Assembly (NCBI GenBank): GCA_021396245.1 | Contig: WNYE01000007.1 | Location: forward strand, 62,001 to 126,000 | Source: Sporothrix humicola | Lineage: Eukaryota; Ascomycota; Sordariomycetes; Ophiostomatales; Ophiostomataceae | Direction: 5' to 3' | Length of the DNA: 64,000 bases | Part shown: in pieces, positions 8,021 to 19,500 of the stretch | How the letters are laid out: the number at the start of each line of letters is the position of its first letter | Position numbering within the stretch: position 1 is the first letter of the stretch | Made by a program: the position numbers and the translations under genes | Notes under the pieces: model-generated | The model's input: the letters and a program-made list of their open reading frames with translations, nothing else | Told to the model about the DNA's origin: nothing | The model's database searches: none

Positions 8021-11000
8021 ATGAGCTTCGCGATCGAGGTGCCCGGCGCGGCGGTGCCCCTCAACCTGTCGGATCTCTGCAAAGCGCTCCAGGCAGGCAA
8101 TTCGAGCGACACCAGCCAGCGGAAGGCGGCGTCACAGCAGCTGGAGGAGTGGCAGACACACCAAAACTTCCATTCGTCCCTCCAGTCTGTCTTCTTGGAC
8201 CGGACCCTGCCCTACGAGATGCGCTTTCTGGCGGTGATTATGCTCAAGAACGGTATCGACAAGTTTTGGCGCAGCTCAGCACGGCTCAAGGGCGGCCTGA
8301 ATCCAGACGAAAAGGCACTGATCCGGTCGCGGCTGCTGCAGGGCACAGTGGGCGAGGAGAACCGGACGCTGGCACTGCACAATGCCCTGGCAATGGCCAA
8401 GGTGGTGCGGATCGACTACCCGCAAGAATGGCCGACGGCTCTGCCCGAACTGATTGCATTTTTGAGAAACATCAAGGACAGCAGCCCGGCGCAGCTGGGC
8501 GGTGGACTGCTGGTGCTGCTGCGGGTGATCAAGGAGCTGGGGACGGCACGGCTGCGTAGGTCGCAGACGGCACTGCAGCACATTGCCGAAGAGCTGTTTT
8601 ACCTGCTGGGCGAGATTTACACGGCCAACACGACGCTGTGGATGAACTACCTGACATCACAAAGCCAAAACGGAAACGGAAATGGAAATGGAAACGGGGC
8701 GGACCGGACAAACATCGACCACGCCATGATCAACAGCCTGACGACCCTCAAGGTGCTGCGGCATTTGGTGATTAGTGGTTTTGAGTACCCGCACAAGAAC
8801 AAGCTCGTGGAAGAGTTCTGGTCATTGACACAAACGCAGTTTGACCAATTCCTGGGCTACATCAACAGCAGACAGGGTCAGGAGCCAACAAAGGACGACG
8901 ACATTGTGGGCAAGCACCTGCTCAAGTTCACGCGGCTGCACATCGATATGAGCGAAGGCCACGCGGCGAGTTTTGCGGCACTACCCAACTCGGTGCCCCT
9001 GGTGCGGGCATACTGGGGCCTCGTGGCCAACTTTGCAGAGATCTACAAATCCTCGGAAGGCCTGCGGCAAAATGGATCTGGCGGCGGTGGTGTTGGCGGA
9101 GGCGGAGACGGAAAGGGGGCCAAGCTCGAAGGGCCACTGCTGGAACGGCTTGCTCTGCGCGGCCTGCTGTTGCTGAAGAGCTGCATCCAGATTGTGACGC
9201 AGCCACTTAAGACGTTCAAGTACCGCAGTGCCGAAGACCAAGAGGACCGCAACGCCGGGATCGAGCGCATTAAGAAGGAGCTCTTCACGGACGAGTTCCT
9301 GTTGTCAGTTGTGGACACGATTATCACGAAGCTGTTCTTCTTCCGGGAGTCGGACCTCGAGGCGTGGGAAGAAGACCCGGAGGACTGGGAGTTGCAGGAG
9401 ACGGACAATGGAGCAGCGTGGGAGTGGCAGGTGCGGCCATGTGCAGAGCGAGTGTTCTTGTCGCTCACAATCCACTACAAGGCGCTTCTGGTGCCGCCAC
9501 TGTTGGCGTACTTCCAGCAGGCGATGCGCGACGACACGGACCTACTGACCAAGGACGCAGTCTATACGGCCATGTGCAACTCGGCTGTTGCTGTGGACAA
9601 GGCTTTTGACTTTCCCAACTTTTTGCAGACAACCGTTGTGCGCGACGCGCAAGTGACTGGCCATCTCGCAAAAATCCTGCGGCGGCGCGTGGCCATTTTG
9701 CTGGGCGCGTGGGCATACCTGGACATGTCGGACGAGACGCTCAAGACGATGCTGTCGGTGTTTGAACACCTGTTGAACAAGGCCGATCCGGACAACGACA
9801 TCGTGGTCCGTCTTACGGCCGCGCGGCAGCTGGATGAGCTGCAGTACACTGCGGAGCTCTTTGGGCCGAAGGCTGCCAATGTGTCGACCGCGCTCTTGGA
9901 GCTGCTGGAGGAAGTCGAGAGCGACGAGACGAAGCTGACGGTGCTGTTGACGATGCGCTCATTTATCGAGCGCATGGAAACGATTGTGAGCACATTTAGC
10001 GACAGGATCGTGTCGGCTCTCCCACGAGTCTGGGCCGCGGCACCGCTGGACATGTTCATTGTCAAGCAGGCCGTGCTGTCGATCTTGTCTACGCTCATGA
10101 TGGCGCTGGGCAGGAAATCGCAAGTATACCATGGCCTGATGCTGCCGCTGATATCGGAAGCCATGAACCCGAACTCGGCGGTGCACCAGTTCTTGTTTGA
10201 GGAGGCGGTCGAGCTGTGGAACGCCATCATGAACCAGTCAGAAGGGCCTCTGGCGGGCCAGCTGGTGGAGTTGCTGCCGATGGCCCTTCAGGTGCTCGAC
10301 TATGACTCGCAGCTGGTGCAGACGTGCCTCAGCATTATCAACGCTTACATTGTCCTGGCGCCCGATCAAGTACTGACCGACCAGTTCCGGGTGCCGACAT
10401 TCGAGGCGCTGACGGGCGCCATGGACGGCAAGAAGTGGGAGCTGGTGCACCAGGCGTCGATTAACATCCAGAACATCATCCGGTCCGCCGAGTACCTGGG
10501 CGGCCCGGTGGGCGTTGAGTCGATTGTGGCCGACCTGGTCCGTGTGGGCATGATGTCGCGGATTCTGGAGCGGATGCACGGCGCGTGGGAGGCGCACCAG
10601 TCGACGGGACCGAACGCAAAGAGCAGCCCGATAAAACCGACGACACAGGTCGAATACGTGATGATCCTGAGCCGTATCGCCATGGGCAGCCCCGACGCCA
10701 TTTTCAACCTGATCGAGTCCCTGCCGCTGTCGGTCGGCGGTGTTCCTCCGCTGAGTTTGACGACGGAAACGACGGGCGCCAACCTCGAGACCGTGTGGCC
10801 GTGGCTCATGAGCGAATGGTTTGGCACTCTGGATAACATGGGCAGTGCCGAGAACCAAAAGGTGGCTTGTCTCGCCCTGACGCGGCTGCTGGAAGTGAAC
10901 CGCACTTTGGGACCAGGTGCCAGCGACCCCAACAAGCCGGTCTGGGTTCTCGTGCTCGACCGCTTGCAGGACTACCTGGCCATGTGGACAACGACGGTCA

Positions 11001-11293
11001 CCGATGCGCAGATCGACGCCACGAAGCCCGACAGCTACGTCTGGGCCGAGGGTGCGCCGGCGCCAACCGAGTACGACACGCCGCTGATGATCGCCGAGAC
11101 GCAACTGGCGGCCAAGGACCCGCTGCACACGGAGACGACGCACCCGTTTATCATGGCGCGGCTGATGAACATTATCGAGCGCGTGGGCGGCGAGGCGGCG
11201 TTCAACGACAACTGGCTGGTGAATGTGGACCGGGACGTGCTGGCCGGGTTCCAGGGCCTGACGACGCCGCGGACCGACGAGCCGTTCGAGTAG
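8021..11293 (+). CDS. kap120: importin-beta family karyopherin, Kap120 / importin-11 type
   Basis: This is one uninterrupted exon for 1090 residues, ATG at 8021 and TAG at 11291-11293. The N-terminus carries an importin-beta N-terminal (IBN) domain at about residues 35-105, with KAASQQLEEWQTHQNFHSSL and then FLAVIMLKNGIDKFWR, a segment characteristic of Kap120/IPO11. The rest is a HEAT-repeat solenoid, including LEAWEEDPEDWE, a loop typical of this branch. The length is close to yeast Kap120. The protein should bind Ran-GTP and carry cargo (in yeast, ribosome-assembly factors) into the nucleus. Two low-complexity insertions interrupt the solenoid: an NGNGNGNGNG stretch near residue 217 coded by an A/G/C hexanucleotide repeat, and a Gly-rich stretch near residue 350. 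The C-terminal codons are duplicated beyond the stop. Confidence 0.95.
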   Translation: MSFAIEVPGAAVPLNLSDLCKALQAGNSSDTSQRKAASQQLEEWQTHQNFHSSLQSVFLDRTLPYEMRFLAVIMLKNGIDKFWRSSARLKGGLNPDEKALIRSRLLQGTVGEENRTLALHNALAMAKVVRIDYPQEWPTALPELIAFLRNIKDSSPAQLGGGLLVLLRVIKELGTARLRRSQTALQHIAEELFYLLGEIYTANTTLWMNYLTSQSQNGNGNGNGNGADRTNIDHAMINSLTTLKVLRHLVISGFEYPHKNKLVEEFWSLTQTQFDQFLGYINSRQGQEPTKDDDIVGKHLLKFTRLHIDMSEGHAASFAALPNSVPLVRAYWGLVANFAEIYKSSEGLRQNGSGGGGVGGGGDGKGAKLEGPLLERLALRGLLLLKSCIQIVTQPLKTFKYRSAEDQEDRNAGIERIKKELFTDEFLLSVVDTIITKLFFFRESDLEAWEEDPEDWELQETDNGAAWEWQVRPCAERVFLSLTIHYKALLVPPLLAYFQQAMRDDTDLLTKDAVYTAMCNSAVAVDKAFDFPNFLQTTVVRDAQVTGHLAKILRRRVAILLGAWAYLDMSDETLKTMLSVFEHLLNKADPDNDIVVRLTAARQLDELQYTAELFGPKAANVSTALLELLEEVESDETKLTVLLTMRSFIERMETIVSTFSDRIVSALPRVWAAAPLDMFIVKQAVLSILSTLMMALGRKSQVYHGLMLPLISEAMNPNSAVHQFLFEEAVELWNAIMNQSEGPLAGQLVELLPMALQVLDYDSQLVQTCLSIINAYIVLAPDQVLTDQFRVPTFEALTGAMDGKKWELVHQASINIQNIIRSAEYLGGPVGVESIVADLVRVGMMSRILERMHGAWEAHQSTGPNAKSSPIKPTTQVEYVMILSRIAMGSPDAIFNLIESLPLSVGGVPPLSLTTETTGANLETVWPWLMSEWFGTLDNMGSAENQKVACLALTRLLEVNRTLGPGASDPNKPVWVLVLDRLQDYLAMWTTTVTDAQIDATKPDSYVWAEGAPAPTEYDTPLMIAETQLAAKDPLHTETTHPFIMARLMNIIERVGGEAAFNDNWLVNVDRDVLAGFQGLTTPRTDEPFE

Positions 11294-11334
11294 GGAGGAA
11301 CGACGCCGCGGACCAGCGAGCGGTATCAGTAGGG
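11261..11334 (+). repeat. imperfect tandem duplication of the kap120 C-terminal codons and stop
   Basis: Two 35-bp units, 11261-11295 and 11300-11334, share the first 15 bases (ACGACGCCGCGGACC) exactly and most of the remainder, including GTAGGG at the end. The period is 39 bp, that is 13 codons, so the second unit is in frame with the gene. After the TAG at 11291, the frame would read GGTTPRTSERYQ and then a second TAG at 11330-11332. Confidence 0.9.
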
Positions 11335-11508
11335 GGGGATACGTAGCACACTGTAATGAAACGAGGAATGAAAATGATACATAGATTAATGCAAATACAA
11401 CTACAAGAACAAAAACAAACAAACATGTTCAATCATTTCCAAGTAAGGTGACAGTTATGAGTCTATATCCAGGTCCTTGTGTACATTTTGATACATTTGC
11501 GCACATAT

Positions 11509-12725
11509 TTACAACTTGCTCTCGCTCTCCTGGGGCACGGCCACGACGACCTTGCCCCACGTCTCGCGGCCGCCCAGCGCCTTGAGCGTCGCGGGAACGC
11601 GGTCCAGCCCCGAAAACTGCTCGCCGTTTGTAAAGATCGTCGGGCGGAACGCGCCGCGGTCAATCAGCTGCCGCAAGCCCGCCCACACCTGTGGGATCGC
11701 CTCGGTCTCCTTGAGGGAGTACGCGCCCCAGTGGATGCCCACGAGGCTAATGTTCTTCAGGAGCACCTTGTTCATGGCGACCTTTTCGATCTGGCCGGCC
11801 GCAAAGCCCACAATCAGGATGCGGCCGTTCCACGCCGTGCACTTGGTGCTCAGGTCAACCATGCCGACGGGGTCGTAGACGATATCGACGCCGCGGCCGC
11901 CCGTCAGTTTCTTGACCGTCTCGGGCCAGCTGGCGTCCGTCTTGTAGTTGATTGTGTGGTCGGCACCAAACGCCTTGGCGACGGCGAGCTTGTGTTCTGT
12001 GCCGCCGGTCGCAATCACCTTGGCGCCAAACGCTTTGGCGACTGAAGCGGTCAGTATGCGTAGCAGGTAGATGGGAATATGAAGGATACGTACTTTGAAC
12101 TGCAGCCAAGCCAACGCCACCGGCGGCGGCGTGAACGAGGACATAATCGCCCTGCTTGACGCCGGCGCGCAGCACAAGGGCGGCGTAGCTTGTGGGCGCC
12201 GTCACGAACAGGCCGGCCGCCTCCGTAAACGACCAGCCGGGCGGCACGGGCTGCAGCTGCGCCTCCGTGGCCACGACTTTTGTCGCATAGGCGCCCTGGC
12301 TGGCACCAAAAACACGGTCGCCGACGGCAAATCGCGGCTTGAGAACGGAGCTGGCGCTCGGCGTCGCCAGCACAACACCCGCAAACTCGGCGCCCGCAAT
12401 CCACGGGAAGGCTGTCACGTTAGGGGTGGACAAGTCAAATTTGAGTAGTTCTAAAAGAGTCGGAGGACATACGAGGCTGATTCTGGTACTTCCCCTGGAT
12501 CTGGAGAATGTCGAAGAAGTTGGCGGCGGCGGCGTGGACGGCGATGAGGTACTGGTCCGGCGCGGCCTGCACGTCCGGCAGCGACTCGACGACGAGCTCG
12601 TCGGGGCCCTGGATGTGTTAGACAAAAGTTGGCATCGTGATATTGAGCATCGAGATAAAGACACAATTTGATGTGTTTTGAAGGAGACCTGCCTTGACGT
12701 ATTGTGTAATCTTGATGCCCTTCAT
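11509..12725 (-). CDS. NADPH:quinone oxidoreductase-like MDR enzyme with peroxisomal SKL tail
   Basis: Four exons give 339 residues: 12725-12693, 12608-12473, 12411-12094 and 12041-11509 (33+136+318+533 = 1020 nt, exactly 340 codons). Introns 2 and 3 are GT-AG (61 and 52 nt). Intron 1 (84 nt) only preserves the frame if the donor is GC (AAG|GCAGGT). The product starts MKGIKITQYVKGPDELVVE and continues with ANFFDILQIQGKYQ and PFPWIAGAEFAGVV, all typical of the quinone oxidoreductase branch of the medium-chain dehydrogenases. The Rossmann nucleotide loop is AAAGGVGLAAVQ, followed by AKAFGAKVIATGG. Catalytic zinc ligands are not apparent, as expected for this branch. The chain ends in SKL, a canonical PTS1, so peroxisomal import is likely. 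It converges on kap120 with 215 bp between stops. Confidence 0.92.
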
Positions 12726-13555
12726 GGTGTATGGATATGGGATTGGAGATGTTGAAGAAAGTGAAGATGTGAACGACAACAGCAATTGAAACTGGCTTTT
12801 TGAAAACAAGATTGCCAATTGGAGATTTTAAGATTGAGACTGAGGCTGTTTCTATTTGAAATCGGCACTCGGCGCTGGGTTTCCCTTTGAAGCCAGGAGC
12901 TCCTGCCAACTAACTTTCTTCTCCACGGCTACGGTTCCCCCAAGGAAGGTGCTACCGCCGCGACCGCGACTCCATCACCCCCCAGGGCCCAGGGCGCACT
13001 TGCCCCAAAGAGACCATTGCCGAGGCAAGGCGATGCTCCACCGCCGACTCCTCACCAGCAAAATGCGGCTCCCCCGCAATTCCCACGGCAGAGCTGGGGT
13101 ACGCAATGTTAGCTCCAAAAGGCAGCCAGTCGCATCTATTTGCACCGTTGTACCTCTTCTGGTTACAAAACAAACAGTAACAAAAACTGCGAAAATAGTG
13201 ATCTTGGCACTAACACGCACCAAATTACATCATCAAGCAAAGAGGACATTGTTGACAAAGTGTCGACATTACAGACAGGCGTATTAAAATGAGTTGCTTT
13301 TGATGTTTTTGCTGTTGGCAAGAGTATATATGATGTAGAATGACAGGAAGAAAAAAAGAACAATAAAAAGACAATAACAAAACCCTCAAAATGCTAGATG
13401 CCTGCTACCTGCCGTAAACCAAAACGCCTCATAAAAAAGACAGTAAGAAAAAAGAAACAAGATAAAACGAGAGATAACACAATGCTCTAGCCTCCATAAA
13501 GACGTCCCAGTCTGTGAATGACCCCAGCTCCAATAAAATACTACTTCCCCCTCTC
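12726..13555. other. promoter region of the quinone oxidoreductase and rif1 3' flank
   Basis: The left part (to about 13150) is the presumptive promoter and leader of the minus-strand oxidoreductase. The right part (13280-13555) is A-rich and is the likely rif1 3' UTR. An open frame at 12856-13287 (+) has no start context, domain or composition that supports a gene. Confidence 0.6.
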
Positions 13556-16500
13556 CTAATCGCGTCCACGGCGCTCGGCGTCGTACAGCGCCCGCTTCAC
13601 GTCCATGCACACATCCTCGATCTGGCCCACCTCGTCGCGCGACAGCGTCGCCGCCTGAAGGAGTGCCAAGCTGCCCCTGAGCATCGACAGGATCCCTGCG
13701 AGCCGAGGCTTTTTAGCAGGCGGGCGGTCTTCACCAGCATCGGCGTCGACCTCAACAACAGAGTCAGCAACAGACTCTGGTTCGACGACATCATCCACGT
13801 CGACAACCTCTGTGATGGCCGACGTGTCGGCCACAGACGTCAGGTCCACCACGTTGTTCTTCTTGCTTCTGGTCCGGCTGCTGAGCTCCTGCAGCTCGTT
13901 GGCCAGCTGCGACTGCACGTCGTGGTCAGCCTCGGAGCCAATGCTGGCCGTCTCGTCGCCCAGAGTGGTCTTGCCAGGCGACGACAGACCGACCTCAGCC
14001 GTTGTATCGGCGACCTCCTCGACAGTGGCGACAGGAGCAGCCGCCTCAGGCACCGGGCTCGCCGTCTTGTTGCTGCGCTCCGACCGGGCTTCACTAGTGT
14101 GCCGTCTGGTGCGAGCCATCTTGCGTTCGGCGGCACGGCTGCTGGCGGCGACAGGGCTCGACGTCGCAATGTTGTCTTCGGCCCGTGCAGAGGCAGAAGC
14201 AGACCGCTTCCGCTTTCTATCTCTGCGACGTGACCGCTGCGAGGGCGTGTTCTGCGCGCTCTCGGGCGAGTCGACTCTAACCCGGTTGGCAGGGACATCC
14301 TTGTTCTTCTTCGCCTTCTTGACGCCGTTATCGTCGCTGGTGTAAACGAGAATGCAGTCCTGAGTGTCGTTGTCACCGGCAACACTGCCGGCCTTGCTGT
14401 TGCTCCGGCTGCGGGTCACTGGCGCAGGCGACGACTGTGACTGCGACTGCGACTGCGACTGTGACTGCGACCGCTTGTTGGCCGTATCCAACTCGAGCGC
14501 CAGCCGCAGCATGCTGCGCTCCTCGCCGTCGCTCATCCGGAATGACACGTTCTGCATCGATGGAGGCGGCATCGCCATCAGCTTGTAGCGGCGGCTGAAG
14601 CTGCTGTTCGAGGCAGTGCTGGCACTACCGAAACTGCTCGACGCGCGGATCGGGCTCGACTGGGCGACAGTCTTGGATGCGGCGGTAGCAGCCGACGACT
14701 TGCGGTTCTTGCGCAGAGCACGCGTCATGGATGCAGACGCAGACGCCGTCACAGAATCCGAGAAGCTAATATCGCCGGCGATCGAGCTCTCGTCGTCGGC
14801 GTGGTTGTCCTGCGATCCTCCCAGGGATGTCTCCTGAGAGAGAGCGCTACGGCGACGTGTCTCCCGGGGTGTGGCAGGGGCAGGCGAGGCAGTTGAACGG
14901 CCCTGTTTGTGCGCGAGCGGCGAGATCTCCACGGTAAGGTCGGCCTGTGAGGCAGTCAAGGCGGGGAAAACGGCAGCAGGGACGGGAGTCTCTACATCTT
15001 CCATGTCAACGTCGGCGTCCTCGTCAGGCTTGGAGGCGGCGACCTTAGGAACGGCAGGTGTCTCGGCATCAGCATCCTCCTCCTCCTCAGCGGCATCCTG
15101 CTGCATACGATCCCGCAGGCTGGCTTCCAGAACACCATCGATACTAAGCTCTGGTTCGGGCAGCGTGTGGCGTGCGGCGATCGGCGATCCGGACAGCGGC
15201 GACGACGAGAACTGCCACTCGTCCAGGATGCTGCTGCTGCGAGACCGCGATGAGATATCGGGAAGGAGAGGGTAGCGTCGCGGCTCGGGCGGTGACGAGG
15301 GCGAGTCGATCTCATTGTCGTTGGTCTCGGGGAAGACGAGAGCCTGGCCACGCCGCGGCGTAGGAGTCGAGGCGATAAACTCGTCCTCTGCAAACTCGCC
15401 GCCAGCCACCTTGGTGCCAGGGCCAGCCTCCACTGTCGTCGGCTCGGGAGTGGCAGCACGGACCTGCTCAGGAAGAGTGACATCCTCCGCAGGGGCCGGA
15501 GAGGAAGTTTGCTTTTCCTGCTCCTCCTCATGCTCGCCGACATTTTTGCTGGTCTGGGGCTCAATGACCTGCTGCGGAAGAGGCACACTAGACTCCCGCT
15601 CAGGAACAGAGCGCGGTGCTGCCGTGGACAGCTGCCGAGAAATAGCCTCCCGAGTAGGGCTCGAGCTCATGACGTCCGAGTACAGAGCATTGGTCTCGCG
15701 CTGGCGCTCACGGACTTCACGCTGTCTCTCAGTGAGAATCTGAGACTCCTCGACAACATCGACATCCTTGGTGTCCGAGACGGCTCCACTGCTGGGAACA
15801 GCGCTGTGGAAATCAATGGCCGTGAACTCGATTTGGGAGTCGTCGTGACGAGGCCGAGGAGGCGTAGCCTTGGCAGACTTGTCGCGGCGGACCAGCTTGT
15901 CTTTCTTGGCTGACAGACCCAGTTTGCTGTTGCTTAGAATGCGATTGACAGACGACGGGGATGTTGTCGAAAGAGGGGTGTGCGTAGGCGTAGCGTGAAG
16001 ATGCTTGGAAGCCGGGCGTGGCGTATCGACGTTTTCCATGTGCGTGTCGGCCGACGAAAGTGTAATCGCGGCATCCATGCCATCCTGAGAGTTGGCAAAC
16101 AGCGGCGGCTGGGCACCGCCAGATGCAACATGCGTAATGTCCAATCCGGGAATGGGAGTGTCGACGTAGACCTGGAGAGTAACCAGGGACTCCCTGAGCT
16201 TATCCGGGTAGTCGAGCTCGCCGACATGGCCGCTGTAGATGTGGTTCCACATGACCAGAGTGGAGTTGACGATATGGCGGTGCTTGCTGTTGAACGACGC
16301 ATTGAGAATGGGTTCGAGAGTAGCAATGGAAACAGGCAGGCTGGAAGACTTGGTGCCAACACGCTCCAGAAGAGTGCAAGCAGCATCCCAAGCAGCAGTC
16401 GCCGAATCGGAAACGGCCGACCCACGTTGCAGCTTGGCCTCGGCGTCCTGAACCCAAACGGCCAGGCCATCCTGAACGGCAACAAGAGCCTTGACGGAAA

Positions 16501-19500
16501 GCTGCTCGTTGGTCCGGCCAAAGAAGCTTGCAAGCTCTTTGAGCAGAGACGAACCAAACTCGCTCGACTCGGAGTTGTCAGCGTTGAGCGTCAGGTAAGA
16601 CTGCTGCAGCGAGCTGCTGACAAGTTTGTAGAAGTGGTCGCAGGGGTCAAAAGGAGCCATGGGGCCAGAAGCGGCAATGGCAGAGCCCCAGAGGCGGCGC
16701 TTGGCAGCATCCACTGCTTGGCGGTCACGGGGGTGAGTAGCAAGAGATAGCAGCTCAAGGACAGCGCGGGAAGCCGTGGAGGAGAAGGGAGAAGTAGGCT
16801 GAGCGCGAAGCTCCATAATTGTCTTGGCCAGCGGGTCTAAAACACACATGGCGAGGCCAGCCTCACCGGCGTCCTCGCGAACACGGTCGCAGATGGTGCA
16901 GAACAGAGACTGCCAGCGTGCCCAGGGGAGTTTTGGCGTGGAGCGAAGACCACGCTCAAGGACACGAACAACCTCACGGTACTCGTGGCCAGCCGGTGTC
17001 ACGTTGGCACTGCCGGAGCTGGGAGACAGCGACATCTGGAAGTAATGGTAGTTGTTGCCCATGGAGTCGCCGTGGCTTCCCTTGGTGCCATTGCTTCCGC
17101 TGCCATTGCCGACACTACCACCGGCGCTACTGGGCGGGGCCATACTCGACGCAATCTGCGATGCAACCACCTGCCACGGGCCGTAGGGGCACAGGGCATC
17201 CATGGGTGCCATCTGCAGCATCTCGAAGGCCAGAGTGCGGCGGCTCTTGCCCGACTTGGCAGAAAAGAAGGGCGCAAAGATTGATTCCAAGAATTCGGCA
17301 AACTCGTCGTCATCCTGGACACCAGGAGGAAGAGAGGAAAGAATAGAGAAAAGGTGGCGGAGGGGTGTGCGAGAGATGGAGTGGCCCTTGCCGGCACGCT
17401 GCGAGGGCGTAGCCACGGGCACAAAGGCGTTCTTCTCGTCCTTTGACAGCTGCTTCTCGGTGAAGGGCAGATTGCCGAGAGAATCAACCATGGTAAGGAG
17501 AAACTCGCGGCCAGCAGCCAGAAATCGTGTCGAGGCAAAGGTGTTGTCGGTGTCGTTGGAAGAAGTGGAGTTCGTCGAGGTGGTGCTGGTAGTGAGGTTT
17601 TGGCTGTTGCTGGAAGGAACACCGTTGGACCACACCTTGAAAAGCAGCGAGAGCGAGTGGCCGACGAAAACAGCAGTCTCGGGCGACACCTTGATTTCCT
17701 TGGCGGCGGCAGCAGAAACGGCGCCGACAACTGACTTCCAGAGAATCTGAGTAGAGCTGCGCGGTGTGGCCAGCTCAAGGAAGTTCCTCTCCAGGATGGG
17801 ACCAACCAGGTCGAAAACACGGTCGGCGTTGCGGCGAATCCACTTGGCATCGACTGCTGGAAGATCTTCTGGGGACACAATGGGGCTTTTAGCGATATGG
17901 TCCTCCTTGAAAGGTCTGACTGTGGAGCAGTCAATGAGGCCAGTGAGAATGGCACACGCGGATGTCAAGTTGGCCTTCCGCTTCTCTCGCGTTGACTCCT
18001 CCGCTGTTGAGTTTTCGAGAAGCTGCAAAATAACCGGCTTGACGACGTTGTCCCAGATATTGTCGAGCTGGCTTGCATCACGCATGGCGTAGTAAAACAG
18101 GTTGCACACACAGCCCAGGACAACCCTGCGGAAGTCGTCCGCCTGCTTGCCAGACCCTTTCCGGCGGATCTGGCTGACCAGTGCCTGGTTCAGCATGTTA
18201 GTCATCTTCTTGGACAGGGTGCGGTTGTTGCGGAGCAGGGCGTAGGTGAAGCGACTCCATGCGTAGTTGGCTTCTTGCTTGACATGGTAGTCGCTGCTGT
18301 TGAAGCAGGCCTGAAGGATGTGCAGCCACTTCATAAGAAAGTCCCATTTCTCAAGATTGCGCAGGAAAAGGGTAACAACACTCCAGACTTGCGGCACAGA
18401 CGCAAATTCGGCCTTGTTCTTGGACATGGCTTGCAGGCGATTGGTGTAGTAGTCGAGATATCTCTCTTCGTCGGCGGTAGACTGCAGAAGCTCAGCAACG
18501 CGCTGCGATGTCTGCCGTTCGCGACCAAGAGCGAAAGCGGCCTCGAGGCCAAGGCTGATGGCAGCCTCCCGGATCTGACCGACGGCGCTGACCATGTCGG
18601 AAAGCAAGTCTGGCAGCCAGTCGAGGTGCACCAGCATAAGCATCTTGTTGTTCTTAACCAGAGTCCGGTAAATAATAGACCGCATAATTATCGTGTTCTT
18701 GCTCTCGTAATGCTCGTCCATGTTGTGCAACGCAGCAACAAGGCGGCCAACGCGGTCGGATGTCATGACCTTGGGAGGGAAGCTCTGCAGGGCCATGGAA
18801 CGCATCAACGAGCGAAGGACGTCCCGGGGCACGCTAGACACCTCGAAGGAGCGGATGCAGTGATCAACAATGAAAACGCCAAAGTCGTTGGAAAGCGTAG
18901 ATGCGATAGCGGAGAAGCGGAGGAAGATGTTGAGGAGGTCGAGGGCGGCAATAACGAGGGTCGAGTCAAGAGCACCCTCCGGTGTCTTGGAGGATGTGAT
19001 ATCGCGCTGGATAGCCTGTGTGAAGAGCGACATCTTGCTCTGAAGGGCAATACGGTCAGGGAGATTGTCGGACGTCTTGAGGGCACGGGCCAGCATCATG
19101 TAGGCGTCGAGCTTGGACTCGCGGTCCGCCCCGAAGAGCTGCTGCACCGTCGAGGCAAGCATGTCGGAAATGTTCGTAGGAGATGACGGTGGAGCGGCGT
19201 CGTAGGCAGTGGCCTTGAGGATGGATTTCGTTGGTCGAGAAGCGCTAGAGGATGGCGGGAGAACCACAATCGGTGGTGTAGAATGTGTCTGCGAGGTGCC
19301 GGTCGTCTCAAAGTACACGGGCGCCTCCTTGTAGTCAGCCTTGGCCGAGAACTCGACCTTTTTCTGGCGAGAGCCGGTGCTGCCAGTCTTTGTAGCAGAA
19401 GAGACTAAAGACTGGGCACTTGGGGGCGTGTGAAGGCTGGAGCGGGGATCGAGCGGGTTGCATCGACTGGCAGCCAGCAGGGGCTGTTTCCGGGCAGCCT

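Noticed and set aside
12687..12688. GT donor for intron 1 of the quinone oxidoreductase
   Set aside because: Using it shifts the frame of exon 2 into an Arg-rich nonsense translation; no alternative acceptor restores the frame.
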